The position numbers were made by a program, and so were the translations under genes. Below the pieces are notes generated by a model that searched no databases, had not been told where the DNA came from, and saw only the letters and a list, made by a program, of their open reading frames with translations. Below are positions 1-8,704 of a stretch of DNA of 64,000 nucleotides, one piece after another (within the stretch, counting starts at the first letter, position 1; every line of letters starts with the position of its first letter). Source of the stretch: Blastocatellia bacterium. GTDB taxonomy: Bacteria > Acidobacteriota > Blastocatellia > UBA7656 > JADIYM01. Location of the stretch: the NCBI GenBank assembly GCA_016705245.1, contig JADIYM010000007.1, positions 62,001 to 126,000 of the forward strand. Direction: 5' to 3'.

Positions 1-1545
<1,545 letters not shown>

Positions 1546-1559
1546 TGACCGCAAGAGGG

Positions 1560-2075
1560 CTAGCGTTTCCAGAGGGTGAGGGCGATGGCTCCGATGGCGT
1601 AGAGGACGAGCGCGGCGCCGACGGGTGCGAGGAAAATGCCGAGGCCGGGGTCGCTGCCGTAGTGCGCGATGCCAGCGAGAAAGAAGCCGAGAGGAAGAAG
1701 CACGCTGCCGGCCATCAGTGACAACGACACCGATCGGTTGCGCACGCCGAGGCCCGTCCTCCCGGCCCACGAGCTGTACACGAGATTCACGAGCGCCAGC
1801 CCGATACCGTGGAAGTGCGCGAGCGACCAGAACTCTTTCCGGACCGGGTCCATCAGGTAGGTCACCGCCTTGAACCCGTGCAGGGTCTCGAGGACGATTC
1901 CGAAGGCGAGCGCGACGAAGAGCAGCGTCATTGCGAATCGGCTGTGTGCGAGGACAGTTGCGTCACTCGACGGCGCTGGATCGTCCGCCGGCGTCAGGTC
2001 GCTCTCGTCGAGCAGTGACTCGGATTGACGTCCGCTCTTCCCTGCTTTCTTTCCGCGCTCGCTCTTCGTCGCCAT
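1560..2075 (-). CDS. Hypothetical integral membrane protein, 171 aa
   Basis: The product has a charged, lysine-rich N-terminal tail of about 45 residues followed by four hydrophobic segments, at roughly residues 48-70, 85-103, 118-137 and 143-167. The short basic C-terminus ends in LWKR. This layout suggests a small four-helix inner-membrane protein with a cytosolic N-terminal tail. I do not recognise the family. The gene sits between the G/C tract and a perfect inverted repeat, and its start is the ATG at 2075. The 3' end lies only about 15 bases from the artefactual sequence, but the reading frame closes normally with TAG. Confidence 0.6.
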   Translation of the reverse strand: MATKSERGKKAGKSGRQSESLLDESDLTPADDPAPSSDATVLAHSRFAMTLLFVALAFGIVLETLHGFKAVTYLMDPVRKEFWSLAHFHGIGLALVNLVYSSWAGRTGLGVRNRSVSLSLMAGSVLLPLGFFLAGIAHYGSDPGLGIFLAPVGAALVLYAIGAIALTLWKR

Positions 2076-2149
2076 TCACCCGCTCCTCGTGCCCGCGATC
2101 TCCGATTACATATACATGATGTTACTGAGACGCGACATCGCACGCCTGA

Positions 2150-2262
2150 CGCATCAGTACCGTGCGCGGTAGCGCACGGGTCGATCCCGAGTTCATGCGA
2201 CCGCTCCACGACGGGCCATCTGGGAGTCTGACCCGTGCGCTACCGCGCACGGTACTGATGCG
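2150..2262. repeat. 33-bp perfect inverted repeat (family E)
   Basis: Bases 2150-2182 and 2230-2262 are exact reverse complements separated by 47 bases. Each arm also contains its own small hairpin, CCGTGCGC-GGTA-GCGCACGG. The element lies between the 5' end of the small membrane protein gene and the 3' end of the cytochrome gene. A related element occurs at 42271-42498. Confidence 0.85.
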
Positions 2263-2298
2263 TTGAGCTCGCGTCCCTGAGAGATGTATAGCGCCAGG

Positions 2299-4125
2299 CT
2301 ATTCCCCGATCGAGACCACCGAGTTGTCCTGCCTGGCCCGAAGTTGCTGAATTCGATCCATCTGAGGAAGGAACCGGCCGTCGAGCGGCAACGCGGAATC
2401 CGGCGCATCGATTCCCCGCTTCTCGAGACCGGCCCACCACTGCCACCACCGGGCGAGCACGGCTCTTCTGGAATCCGGGTCAGCCTGGGGCTCGAAGCGA
2501 GGCAGCGCTCCCAGCACACCCGCGACATCGGCCCGCGCCAACCCGGCGCGCCCGACGAGCGCCCGCAGCGACCGGTTCGCGCTAGTGCGGATCGCCGGGT
2601 AACTGTCTTCCATGACGATGAGCAGGATCGGAACCGACCACAGCCTCGCCACCGGATCCGGCGTGTAGCCACGCTCCGCTCCCAGCGCTTCGGCCGCGAT
2701 CGCCCGCTGGACCACGTCGCCCGCAAACGCCGCACGCACGGTTTCGGCGGTTGCGAACTGCGGATCTTCCGGCAGTGGCGGCGCCTCGGTACCGAGCTGA
2801 CGGCTCAGCTCGAGCGCCGCCCACACCGCGGTCCGATTCACATGGCAGACCGTGCACGCCTCGGGCATCTGGTAGGTCCACGCCCGCGATGGATCGGGCT
2901 TCGCGATCCGGTGCGTCGGGTGCGCCTGCATCACGCCGAAGACGATCTTCGGCATGTGGCAGGCGTAACAGTCGCTGCCGGTGCTGTCCGGAAGGTGCTT
3001 CGTGTGGCCGGCGACGTCGTTTCCGATCTCGGCGTGGCACGTGAGACACGCCGCCGGGCCGCGCTTCTCTTCCGTGATCATTCCCTTCGGGTCGCCGCCG
3101 TGCATGCTGTGGCAGCTGATGCACGTCAGGCCGCCCTTCTGGTAGTCCGCGGTCATCAGCAGGCTCTGGTACTCGTAGGCGGTCAGCCGCGGCGTGCCGT
3201 CGCGCCAGAACCTCGCCGTCAGGTCGACGCCTTCGAGAATGCTGTCGCGCCACATCGGCGACGTGACCGCCATCAGGTCGCTGCCCGCCGTGTACGGATC
3301 GCCCACCCCGAGGAACTCACGAATCCGCGACGTGGGATTCGGCATGCGCTGCCCGTGGCAATGGCCGCAGACCTGCACCTGCGCGACCTTGTCGAGCTTC
3401 GCCGGATTCACGATCGTCGGATCGGAGTGCTCCGAGACGTGCAGCGCATACCGGCGCAGTGGGTTCGTGTTCCGGTCGATGTGCTCGGACCCCGGACCGT
3501 GGCACGATTCGCAACCGATGCCGAGCTGCTCGACCGAGCTCGCAAACGTCTGCCTGTCGAAGTCGTACCCGGGCATCGCCTTCGTGTTATGGCAGAAGAT
3601 GCAGTTGGCGTCCCAGACCGACGTATGCGATCCGAAGTCCGAGCCGTCCGGATGCAGGAACCCGCCGTTCAAGTGAAACCACGAGCCATCCACGATCGAC
3701 CACGCGATCGGCAGGCGCCAGTGGCGGTCGCCGATCTTCGTTACGTATTGCTGGATGCGGCGCGAGCCGACCGTGCGGACGATCCGGAAATTCCCGCGCG
3801 TGCCGTCCGGGCCGATCGTCTCCATGAAGAAGACGTCGCCTGACGAGGTCATTCGCGACGTGATGCCTTCGAACGTGAAGGTCCGATTCGCGAAATCGCC
3901 GACGACGGCGTCGGGTGATGCGTCCTGGGTCATGGTCCGGTGGAAGGTCCGGCGCCACGATGCGTAGTTCTCTTCGTGGCAGCGCTGACACGTCTCGGAC
4001 TGAACGTACGACGACGCCGACACGTCCACCGGCGTCGCCAGGTCCGAGCGAACGGACGCGAGAGCTGCGACAGCCAGACCGACGGCCGCGACCGCGAGCG
4101 CTGCAACTTGAGCTTTCCGATTCAC
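2299..4125 (-). CDS. Octaheme c-type cytochrome, secreted
   Basis: A 608-residue exported multiheme protein likely to move electrons in the periplasm. The N-terminus has a basic stretch and a hydrophobic alanine/valine segment (about residues 4-24) consistent with a signal peptide or anchor. Eight CXXCH haem-binding motifs are visible: CQRCH, CIFCH, CESCH, CGHCH, CISCH, CLTCH, CYACH and CTVCH. Several additional histidines could be distal ligands. The last ~170 residues have no haem motif and look helical and HEAT-like. The frame opens with GTG at 4125, directly next to an ACAGGATT-type inverted repeat, so any promoter must lie in or beyond that repeat. No reductase or oxidase partner is adjacent, so the substrate cannot be named. 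Confidence 0.85.
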   Translation of the reverse strand: MNRKAQVAALAVAAVGLAVAALASVRSDLATPVDVSASSYVQSETCQRCHEENYASWRRTFHRTMTQDASPDAVVGDFANRTFTFEGITSRMTSSGDVFFMETIGPDGTRGNFRIVRTVGSRRIQQYVTKIGDRHWRLPIAWSIVDGSWFHLNGGFLHPDGSDFGSHTSVWDANCIFCHNTKAMPGYDFDRQTFASSVEQLGIGCESCHGPGSEHIDRNTNPLRRYALHVSEHSDPTIVNPAKLDKVAQVQVCGHCHGQRMPNPTSRIREFLGVGDPYTAGSDLMAVTSPMWRDSILEGVDLTARFWRDGTPRLTAYEYQSLLMTADYQKGGLTCISCHSMHGGDPKGMITEEKRGPAACLTCHAEIGNDVAGHTKHLPDSTGSDCYACHMPKIVFGVMQAHPTHRIAKPDPSRAWTYQMPEACTVCHVNRTAVWAALELSRQLGTEAPPLPEDPQFATAETVRAAFAGDVVQRAIAAEALGAERGYTPDPVARLWSVPILLIVMEDSYPAIRTSANRSLRALVGRAGLARADVAGVLGALPRFEPQADPDSRRAVLARWWQWWAGLEKRGIDAPDSALPLDGRFLPQMDRIQQLRARQDNSVVSIGE

Positions 4126-4133
4126 AGTGAGAG

Positions 4134-4248
4134 TGGACAGGATTACAGGATTTACAGGATTAACAGGATTCTCTCTGGGGACGACAAGAACTTTCGAACA
4201 TCCAAAGCTGTTCCTGTTAATCCTGTAAATCCTGTAATCCTGTCAACT
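4134..4248. repeat. Inverted repeat with ACAGGATT tandem-unit arms (family A)
   Basis: The left arm holds four copies of ACAGGATT spaced 8-9 bases apart, and the right arm holds the reverse complement, AATCCTGT, again four times. A unique spacer of about 38 bases separates them. The transcript would form a long imperfect hairpin. It lies upstream of the cytochrome gene and beyond the tRNA-Ala terminator. Sister copies are at 8381-8483 and 30684-30786. Confidence 0.85.
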
Positions 4249-4267
4249 CTTCCTCCCCACAAACGAA

Positions 4268-4293
4268 AACGGCCGCCAATTGGCGACCGTTCG
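4268..4293 (-). terminator. Rho-independent terminator of tRNA-Ala
   Basis: Just after the tRNA 3' end on the minus strand is ACGGTCGCCAATTGGCGGCCG, which folds into a near-perfect stem with one G-T pair. It is followed by TTTTCGTTTG. Stem plus T-run is the classical intrinsic terminator arrangement. Confidence 0.75.
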
Positions 4294-4296
4294 AAG

Positions 4297-4369
<73 letters not shown>

Positions 4370-4384
4370 GCAAAAGCGCCCGAA

Positions 4385-4413
4385 GGGTAACACGCGCTTT
4401 TCCAAAGCGTCAA
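4385..4413 (-). promoter_or_regulatory. Sigma-70-type promoter for tRNA-Ala
   Basis: On the minus strand a TTGACG -35 box (4413-4408) is followed, after exactly 17 bases, by a TTACCC -10 box (4390-4385). Transcription would start around 4378, only a few bases before the tRNA 5' end at 4369. Confidence 0.6.
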
Positions 4414-4435
4414 CACAGCCCCCAGGATCGCCTGC

Positions 4436-4465
4436 TTGACACTCTTCCGAGCCCCGGAGTAATGT
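4436..4465 (+). promoter_or_regulatory. Sigma-70-type promoter for tRNA-Sec
   Basis: A perfect TTGACA -35 (4436-4441) and a TAATGT -10 (4460-4465) are spaced by 18 bases. They end about 48 bases before the tRNA-Sec 5' end. The site faces away from the tRNA-Ala promoter, so the 143-bp intergenic space is a divergent tRNA promoter region. Confidence 0.65.
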
Positions 4466-4512
4466 CGCGCCTCCTTCCGGCCAGCGCGCCGGGATCGCTC
4501 TTTGAGGCATCT

Positions 4513-4610
4513 GGAGGCGAATGGGGCCTGGTGGTCTTCGCGGGCTTCAAACCCGTTGCGGGTCGCCGAGAGGCGGTCTGGGTGGGTTCGATTCCCACAC
4601 GCCTCCGCCA
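4513..4610 (+). tRNA. selC: tRNA-Sec (UCA anticodon), selenocysteine tRNA
   Basis: This 98-nt RNA has the hallmarks of bacterial tRNA-Sec. The anticodon arm CGGG-CTTCAAA-CCCG carries UCA, which reads UGA. There is a long variable arm around GTCGCCGAGAGGCGGTC. The T arm is GGTGGGTTCGATTCCCAC, and the acceptor stem GGAGGCG pairs with CGCCTCC, followed by G and an encoded CCA. The anticodon loop and the bases after it closely match E. coli selC. It is charged with serine by SerRS, whose gene lies at 59955-61238, and then converted by SelA. Its presence implies that this genome decodes some UGA codons as selenocysteine. A promoter at 4436-4465 precedes it and dprA follows 49 bases downstream. Confidence 0.95.
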
Positions 4611-4659
4611 ATTTGGTCGCGAGACGCAACCTCATGCCGCTCACGCTCGATTCTTGGGC

Positions 4660-5787
4660 ATGAACGAACGGGGACTCATCGACGCCATCGCGCTCCTGCT
4701 CGCCTCCGGGGTGGGATCTCGAACCGGGAAACTGCTCATCGAGCAGTTTCGGACCGCAACCGCTGCATTCGCAGCCTCGCGAGACGACCTGCTGCACGTC
4801 GGACTGACGCGCGAACAGGTCGAGTCGCTTCGCGATCCGGCATTGCCGGATCGGGCCTGGCGGGAACTCGGGGCCGCACGCGCGGCCGGCGCCGAAGTGG
4901 TGCCGCTCGGATCGGATGCATACCCGCCGATGCTCGCAGAGACCTACGACCCTCCGGTCGTGATCTTCGGGCGCGGGCAGTGGCGCGAAGCGCTCGTCGA
5001 CGCGCCAGTCATCGCGATCGTCGGCTCGCGTCGGGCGTCCACCTACGGCCGCAACGTCGCAGAACGGATCGCGACCGACCTCGCGCGGCGCGGCGTCACC
5101 GTAATTTCGGGACTCGCGCGCGGCATCGATTCTGTCGCCCATCGGGGCGCCGTCGACGCCGGTGGCCGTTCGGTCGCAGTGATGGGAACCGGAATCGATG
5201 CGATTTACCCGCGTGAAAACGACAGGCTCGCGGCGCGATTGCTCGAACGCGGCGGGCTCGTCACCGAGTTCCCCACGTCGACGCCGCCGTCGGGACAGAA
5301 CTTCCCGTTCCGCAACCGCGTCATCTCGGGACTGTCGCACGGCGTCCTCGTGGTCGAGGCCGCGGACCGCAGCGGATCGCTCATCACGGCGCGCATGGCC
5401 ATAGAGCAGGGCCGCGACGTCTTCGCCGTTCCGGGCAACGTCACTTCCGCGACGAGCGTCGGACCGAACCTGCTCATCCGCGACGGCGCCTGCCTCGTCC
5501 GGACGTGGGCCGACGTCGTCGAGGAACTGCCGTCACCCTGGCGCGACCAGATTCTCGAGGCCGAACGCGAGCAGCCGGCGCAGGCAAATCTCTCCGCAGT
5601 TGCGGACGTCACGGAGGGCGAACGGCTCGTCCTCAAGCACCTCGCCGCCGACACGCCGCGGCACATCGATTCGCTCGCGGACCGAACTCGGCTCGACGCC
5701 GGATCGCTCGCTGATGCATTGTTCACGCTTGAATTGAAGGGACTCGCCGCCGCGCTGCCGGGCGGTCTGTATATTCGGAAGCTCTGA
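4660..5787 (+). CDS. dprA: DNA-processing protein DprA (Smf)
   Basis: DprA binds incoming single-stranded DNA and loads RecA during transformation, and is widespread even in species not known to be competent. The 375-residue product starts with a helical, SAM-like N-terminal domain (residues ~1-70). The Rossmann-like DNA-binding core follows, with the signatures AIVGSRRASTYGRNVAERIA, VISGLARGIDSVAHRGA and FPFRNRVISGLSHG. The C-terminal ~60 residues (from about 310) form a small winged-helix-like domain. The ATG at 4660 was chosen because upstream codons run into the tRNA-Sec gene; no strong ribosome site is visible. topA follows after 41 bases, a common dprA-topA pairing. Confidence 0.93.
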   Translation: MNERGLIDAIALLLASGVGSRTGKLLIEQFRTATAAFAASRDDLLHVGLTREQVESLRDPALPDRAWRELGAARAAGAEVVPLGSDAYPPMLAETYDPPVVIFGRGQWREALVDAPVIAIVGSRRASTYGRNVAERIATDLARRGVTVISGLARGIDSVAHRGAVDAGGRSVAVMGTGIDAIYPRENDRLAARLLERGGLVTEFPTSTPPSGQNFPFRNRVISGLSHGVLVVEAADRSGSLITARMAIEQGRDVFAVPGNVTSATSVGPNLLIRDGACLVRTWADVVEELPSPWRDQILEAEREQPAQANLSAVADVTEGERLVLKHLAADTPRHIDSLADRTRLDAGSLADALFTLELKGLAAALPGGLYIRKL

Positions 5788-5828
5788 CCGCCACGGCGGT
5801 CCACGATTGAAACCGACAGATTTTCACA

Positions 5829-8375
5829 ATGGCAAAGTCACTCGTTATCGTTGAATCGCCTTCGAAGGCGAAGACCATCAACAAGTATCTCGGCTCCGGC
5901 TACAAGGTTCTCGCCTCGGTCGGGCACGTCAAGGACCTTCCGAAGAAGGACATCGGCATCGACTTCGACGCCGACTTCGAACCGAGCTACATCACCATCC
6001 CCGGCAAGGAAAAGGTGATCAAGTCGATCACCGCCGCCGCGAAGGATGCCGATCACATCTACGTCGCGACCGATCCGGATCGCGAGGGCGAAGCGATCGG
6101 GTGGCACATCAAGGAAGAGATCCTCGCCGGAGCCGGCAAGAAGAAACAGACCGTCCAGCGCATCCTCTTCAACGAGATCACGAAGCCCGCGATCCTCGAG
6201 GCGATGAAGCACCCGGGCGAGATCGACGACCGGCTCGTCAACGCGCAGCAGGCGCGCCGCCTGCTCGACCGCATCGTCGGCTACCAGGTGTCACCGCTGC
6301 TCTGGGACAAGGTGCGCCGCGGACTCTCCGCCGGCCGCGTCCAGACCGTCGCCGTCAGACTCGTCGTCGAGCGTGAGCGCGAGATTGAGGCATTCGTCAC
6401 GACCGAATACTGGTCGGTCATCGCGAACCTCTCGGCAAAGCTGCCGCCCGCGTTCGACGCCAAGCTCTACAAGGTCTCTGACCAGACCGTGAAGCTCGGC
6501 TCGTTCGACAAGGACGTGCGAAAGGGCGAGATCCACATCACGAGCGCCGAGCAGGCCAAGTCGATCACCGACGAGCTCAACGCCGCGACCTACACCGTCG
6601 CCGACCTCACGAAGAAGGAAAAGAAGCGCAACCCGGTTCCGGCCTTCGTGACCTCGAAACTCCAGCAGGAAGCCGCGCGAAAGCTCCGCTTCAACGTGAA
6701 GCGCACGATGCGCATCGCGCAGCAGCTCTACGAGGGAGTCGACATCGGCGCCGAAGGAACTGTCGGCCTCATCACCTACATGCGTACCGACTCGACGCGC
6801 GTCGCCGACTCGGCGCTCGGCGAAGCCCGCGACTACATCGGACGCACCTACGGCGCGAACTACCTTCCCGAGAAGGCAATCGTCTATCGATCGAAGAAAG
6901 GCGCCCAGGACGCGCACGAAGCAATACGGCCGACCGGCGCCGAGCGCACGCCCGATGCCATGGCGCCGTTCCTGACGCCCGAGCAGCTCTCGCTCTACAA
7001 GCTCATCTGGCAGCGCTTTCTCGCGTCGCAGATGATGCCGGCGCTCTTCGACCAGACGACCATCGACATCGTCGCGGCCGAAAAGTACCTCTTCCGCGCG
7101 ACGGGATCGGTCCTGAAGTTCGACGGCTTCCTCGCCGTCTATGAGGAAGGCAAGGACGAAAAGGACGACGAGGACGACGAGCGGAAGCTCTCGCTTCCGA
7201 TGACGTCGAAGGGCGAGCAGCTCACGCTCAACGAGCTGCACCCGAACCAGCACTTCACCGAGCCGCCGCCGCGATATTCGGAAGCGACGCTCGTGAAGGC
7301 GCTCGAGGAGAACGGTATCGGCCGTCCGTCGACTTACGCGTCGATCATGACCGTGATCCAGGACCGCGAATACGTCGAGAAGCAGGGCGACCGGTTTCAT
7401 CCGACCGAGCTCGGCGTGATCGTGAACGACCTGCTCATCGCGAGCTTCGACGACATCTTCAACGCCGAATACACCGCGGCGCTCGAGGGCCAGCTCGACG
7501 AGATCGAGGAAGGACGCGCCGAATGGCGCGACACGCTCCGCAGCTTCTACGACAAGTTCACCGTGGACCTCGCGCAGGCGCGCAAGGACATGAAGGACGT
7601 GAAGCGGCAGGAGATCCTCACCGACGAGAAGTGCGACAAGTGCGGATCGGTCATGGCGATCAAGTTCGGGAAGTTCGGACGATTCCTCGCCTGCACGAAC
7701 TATCCGGAGTGCAAGAACACGCGCGATCTCGCCAAGGCGCCGGCGACCGAATCGGCCGACGGCAGCGCCGTGGCCGCGCCCGAGAATCCGTACGAGGGCG
7801 AGATGTGCGAGAAGTGCGGCAAGCCTCTCGCGCTCAAGCGGGGCCGCTTCGGGCAGTTCCTCGCGTGCACCGGATATCCGGAGTGCCGCAATACGCGGAA
7901 GATCTCGAAGGCGGGCGTCGTCGCCCAGCCGGATCGTCCGCTCGACGAGCCGTGTCCGGAGTGCGGCACGAACCTCGTCGCGAAGCAGGGCCGCTTCGGC
8001 GAGTTCACGGCGTGTTCGAACTATCCGAAGTGCAAATACATCAAGCGCGACACGATCGGATTGCCGTGCCCGGTCTGCCAGAAGGGCGACATCGCGGTGA
8101 AGCGGTCGAAGCGCGGAAAGAACTTCTACGGCTGCACGCGTTATCCGGAGTGCGAGTTCACGGTGTGGGACAAGCCGATCGACAAGCCGTGCCCGTCGTG
8201 CGGAGCGGCGTTCCTCGTCGAGAAGACCTCGTCGAAGGGCGTTGTGAGCAATGCCTGTGCGAACAAGGAGTGTTCGTACAAGGAAGCGTCGGGCGACGGC
8301 GGCGACGTCGCGGGAGCGGAGGTCGTGGCGAAGGCCAAGGCCCCGCGGAAGAAGGCGAGTCCCGCGGCGAAGTAG
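5829..8375 (+). CDS. topA: DNA topoisomerase I with five C-terminal zinc ribbons
   Basis: This type IA topoisomerase relaxes negative supercoils. The 848-residue protein opens with the TOPRIM domain (LVIVESPSKAKTI, and later DPDREGEAIGWH). The cleavage domain carries the active-site tyrosine in YMRTDSTR at about residue 317. From about residue 600 come five C4 zinc-ribbon modules, starting CDKCG, CEKCG, CPECG, CPVCQ and CPSCG; the first three share a KxGRFGxFxAC pattern. A lysine/alanine-rich tail follows. Family members vary in the number of ribbons, and five is at the longer end. It lies just downstream of dprA and ends about 6 bases before a family A inverted repeat that probably acts as a two-way terminator. 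Confidence 0.96.
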   Translation: MAKSLVIVESPSKAKTINKYLGSGYKVLASVGHVKDLPKKDIGIDFDADFEPSYITIPGKEKVIKSITAAAKDADHIYVATDPDREGEAIGWHIKEEILAGAGKKKQTVQRILFNEITKPAILEAMKHPGEIDDRLVNAQQARRLLDRIVGYQVSPLLWDKVRRGLSAGRVQTVAVRLVVEREREIEAFVTTEYWSVIANLSAKLPPAFDAKLYKVSDQTVKLGSFDKDVRKGEIHITSAEQAKSITDELNAATYTVADLTKKEKKRNPVPAFVTSKLQQEAARKLRFNVKRTMRIAQQLYEGVDIGAEGTVGLITYMRTDSTRVADSALGEARDYIGRTYGANYLPEKAIVYRSKKGAQDAHEAIRPTGAERTPDAMAPFLTPEQLSLYKLIWQRFLASQMMPALFDQTTIDIVAAEKYLFRATGSVLKFDGFLAVYEEGKDEKDDEDDERKLSLPMTSKGEQLTLNELHPNQHFTEPPPRYSEATLVKALEENGIGRPSTYASIMTVIQDREYVEKQGDRFHPTELGVIVNDLLIASFDDIFNAEYTAALEGQLDEIEEGRAEWRDTLRSFYDKFTVDLAQARKDMKDVKRQEILTDEKCDKCGSVMAIKFGKFGRFLACTNYPECKNTRDLAKAPATESADGSAVAAPENPYEGEMCEKCGKPLALKRGRFGQFLACTGYPECRNTRKISKAGVVAQPDRPLDEPCPECGTNLVAKQGRFGEFTACSNYPKCKYIKRDTIGLPCPVCQKGDIAVKRSKRGKNFYGCTRYPECEFTVWDKPIDKPCPSCGAAFLVEKTSSKGVVSNACANKECSYKEASGDGGDVAGAEVVAKAKAPRKKASPAAK

Positions 8376-8380
8376 AGAGG

Positions 8381-8483
8381 AGAGTTGACAGGATTACAGG
8401 ATTCTCAGGATGACAGGAGTCGCTTCTGTCCTCTGTTTGCGAGAATCCTGTTAATCCTGAAAATCCTGTAATCCTGTCAACTC
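8381..8483. repeat. Family A inverted repeat (ACAGGATT arms), likely bidirectional terminator
   Basis: The outer arms AGAGTTGACAGGATTACAGG and its reverse complement are exact. Inner units are degenerate, around a central spacer of about 25 bases. It separates the convergent topA and small membrane protein genes, and the TGA inside GTTGACAGG on the minus-strand end serves as the stop codon of the latter. Terminator function is inferred from position and hairpin potential; no long T-run follows. Confidence 0.8.
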
Positions 8484-8704
8484 TTATTCGGCTGGTACCG
8501 CCTGAAGAACTTCGGCCGCGGCTCGCTCTCCTCCGGATTGGAGGCGCTGCTGCCAGCCGCCTCCTCGGCCTCGAGCCGCTCCTGCTCGTCCGCCACCTGC
8601 ATCCGCCGGTAGGCCCTGAACATCTGCCAGGCGACGAACGCGGCCACGAGAAAACCGCCGGCCGTGACCCACGCCAGAAACTGCCAGTCGGACTCGAGGA
8701 TCAC
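8477..8704 (-). CDS. Small single-pass membrane protein, 75 aa
   Basis: One transmembrane segment (about residues 9-28) is followed by a basic stretch and a highly charged Glu-rich cytosolic tail ending FFRRYQPNKS. It starts with GTG at 8704, inside the stop region of the upstream KaiC-like gene (GTGA overlap), so the two are probably translationally coupled. The stop codon lies within the flanking inverted repeat. I do not recognise the family. Coupling suggests it might anchor or modulate the KaiC/receiver protein. Confidence 0.6.
   Translation of the reverse strand: MILESDWQFLAWVTAGGFLVAAFVAWQMFRAYRRMQVADEQERLEAEEAAGSSASNPEESEPRPKFFRRYQPNKS

Noticed and set aside
2284..3843. 519-codon frame opposite the cytochrome gene
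   Set aside because: It is an antisense shadow in GC-rich DNA, Arg-rich and without domains. The minus-strand frame has eight haem motifs.
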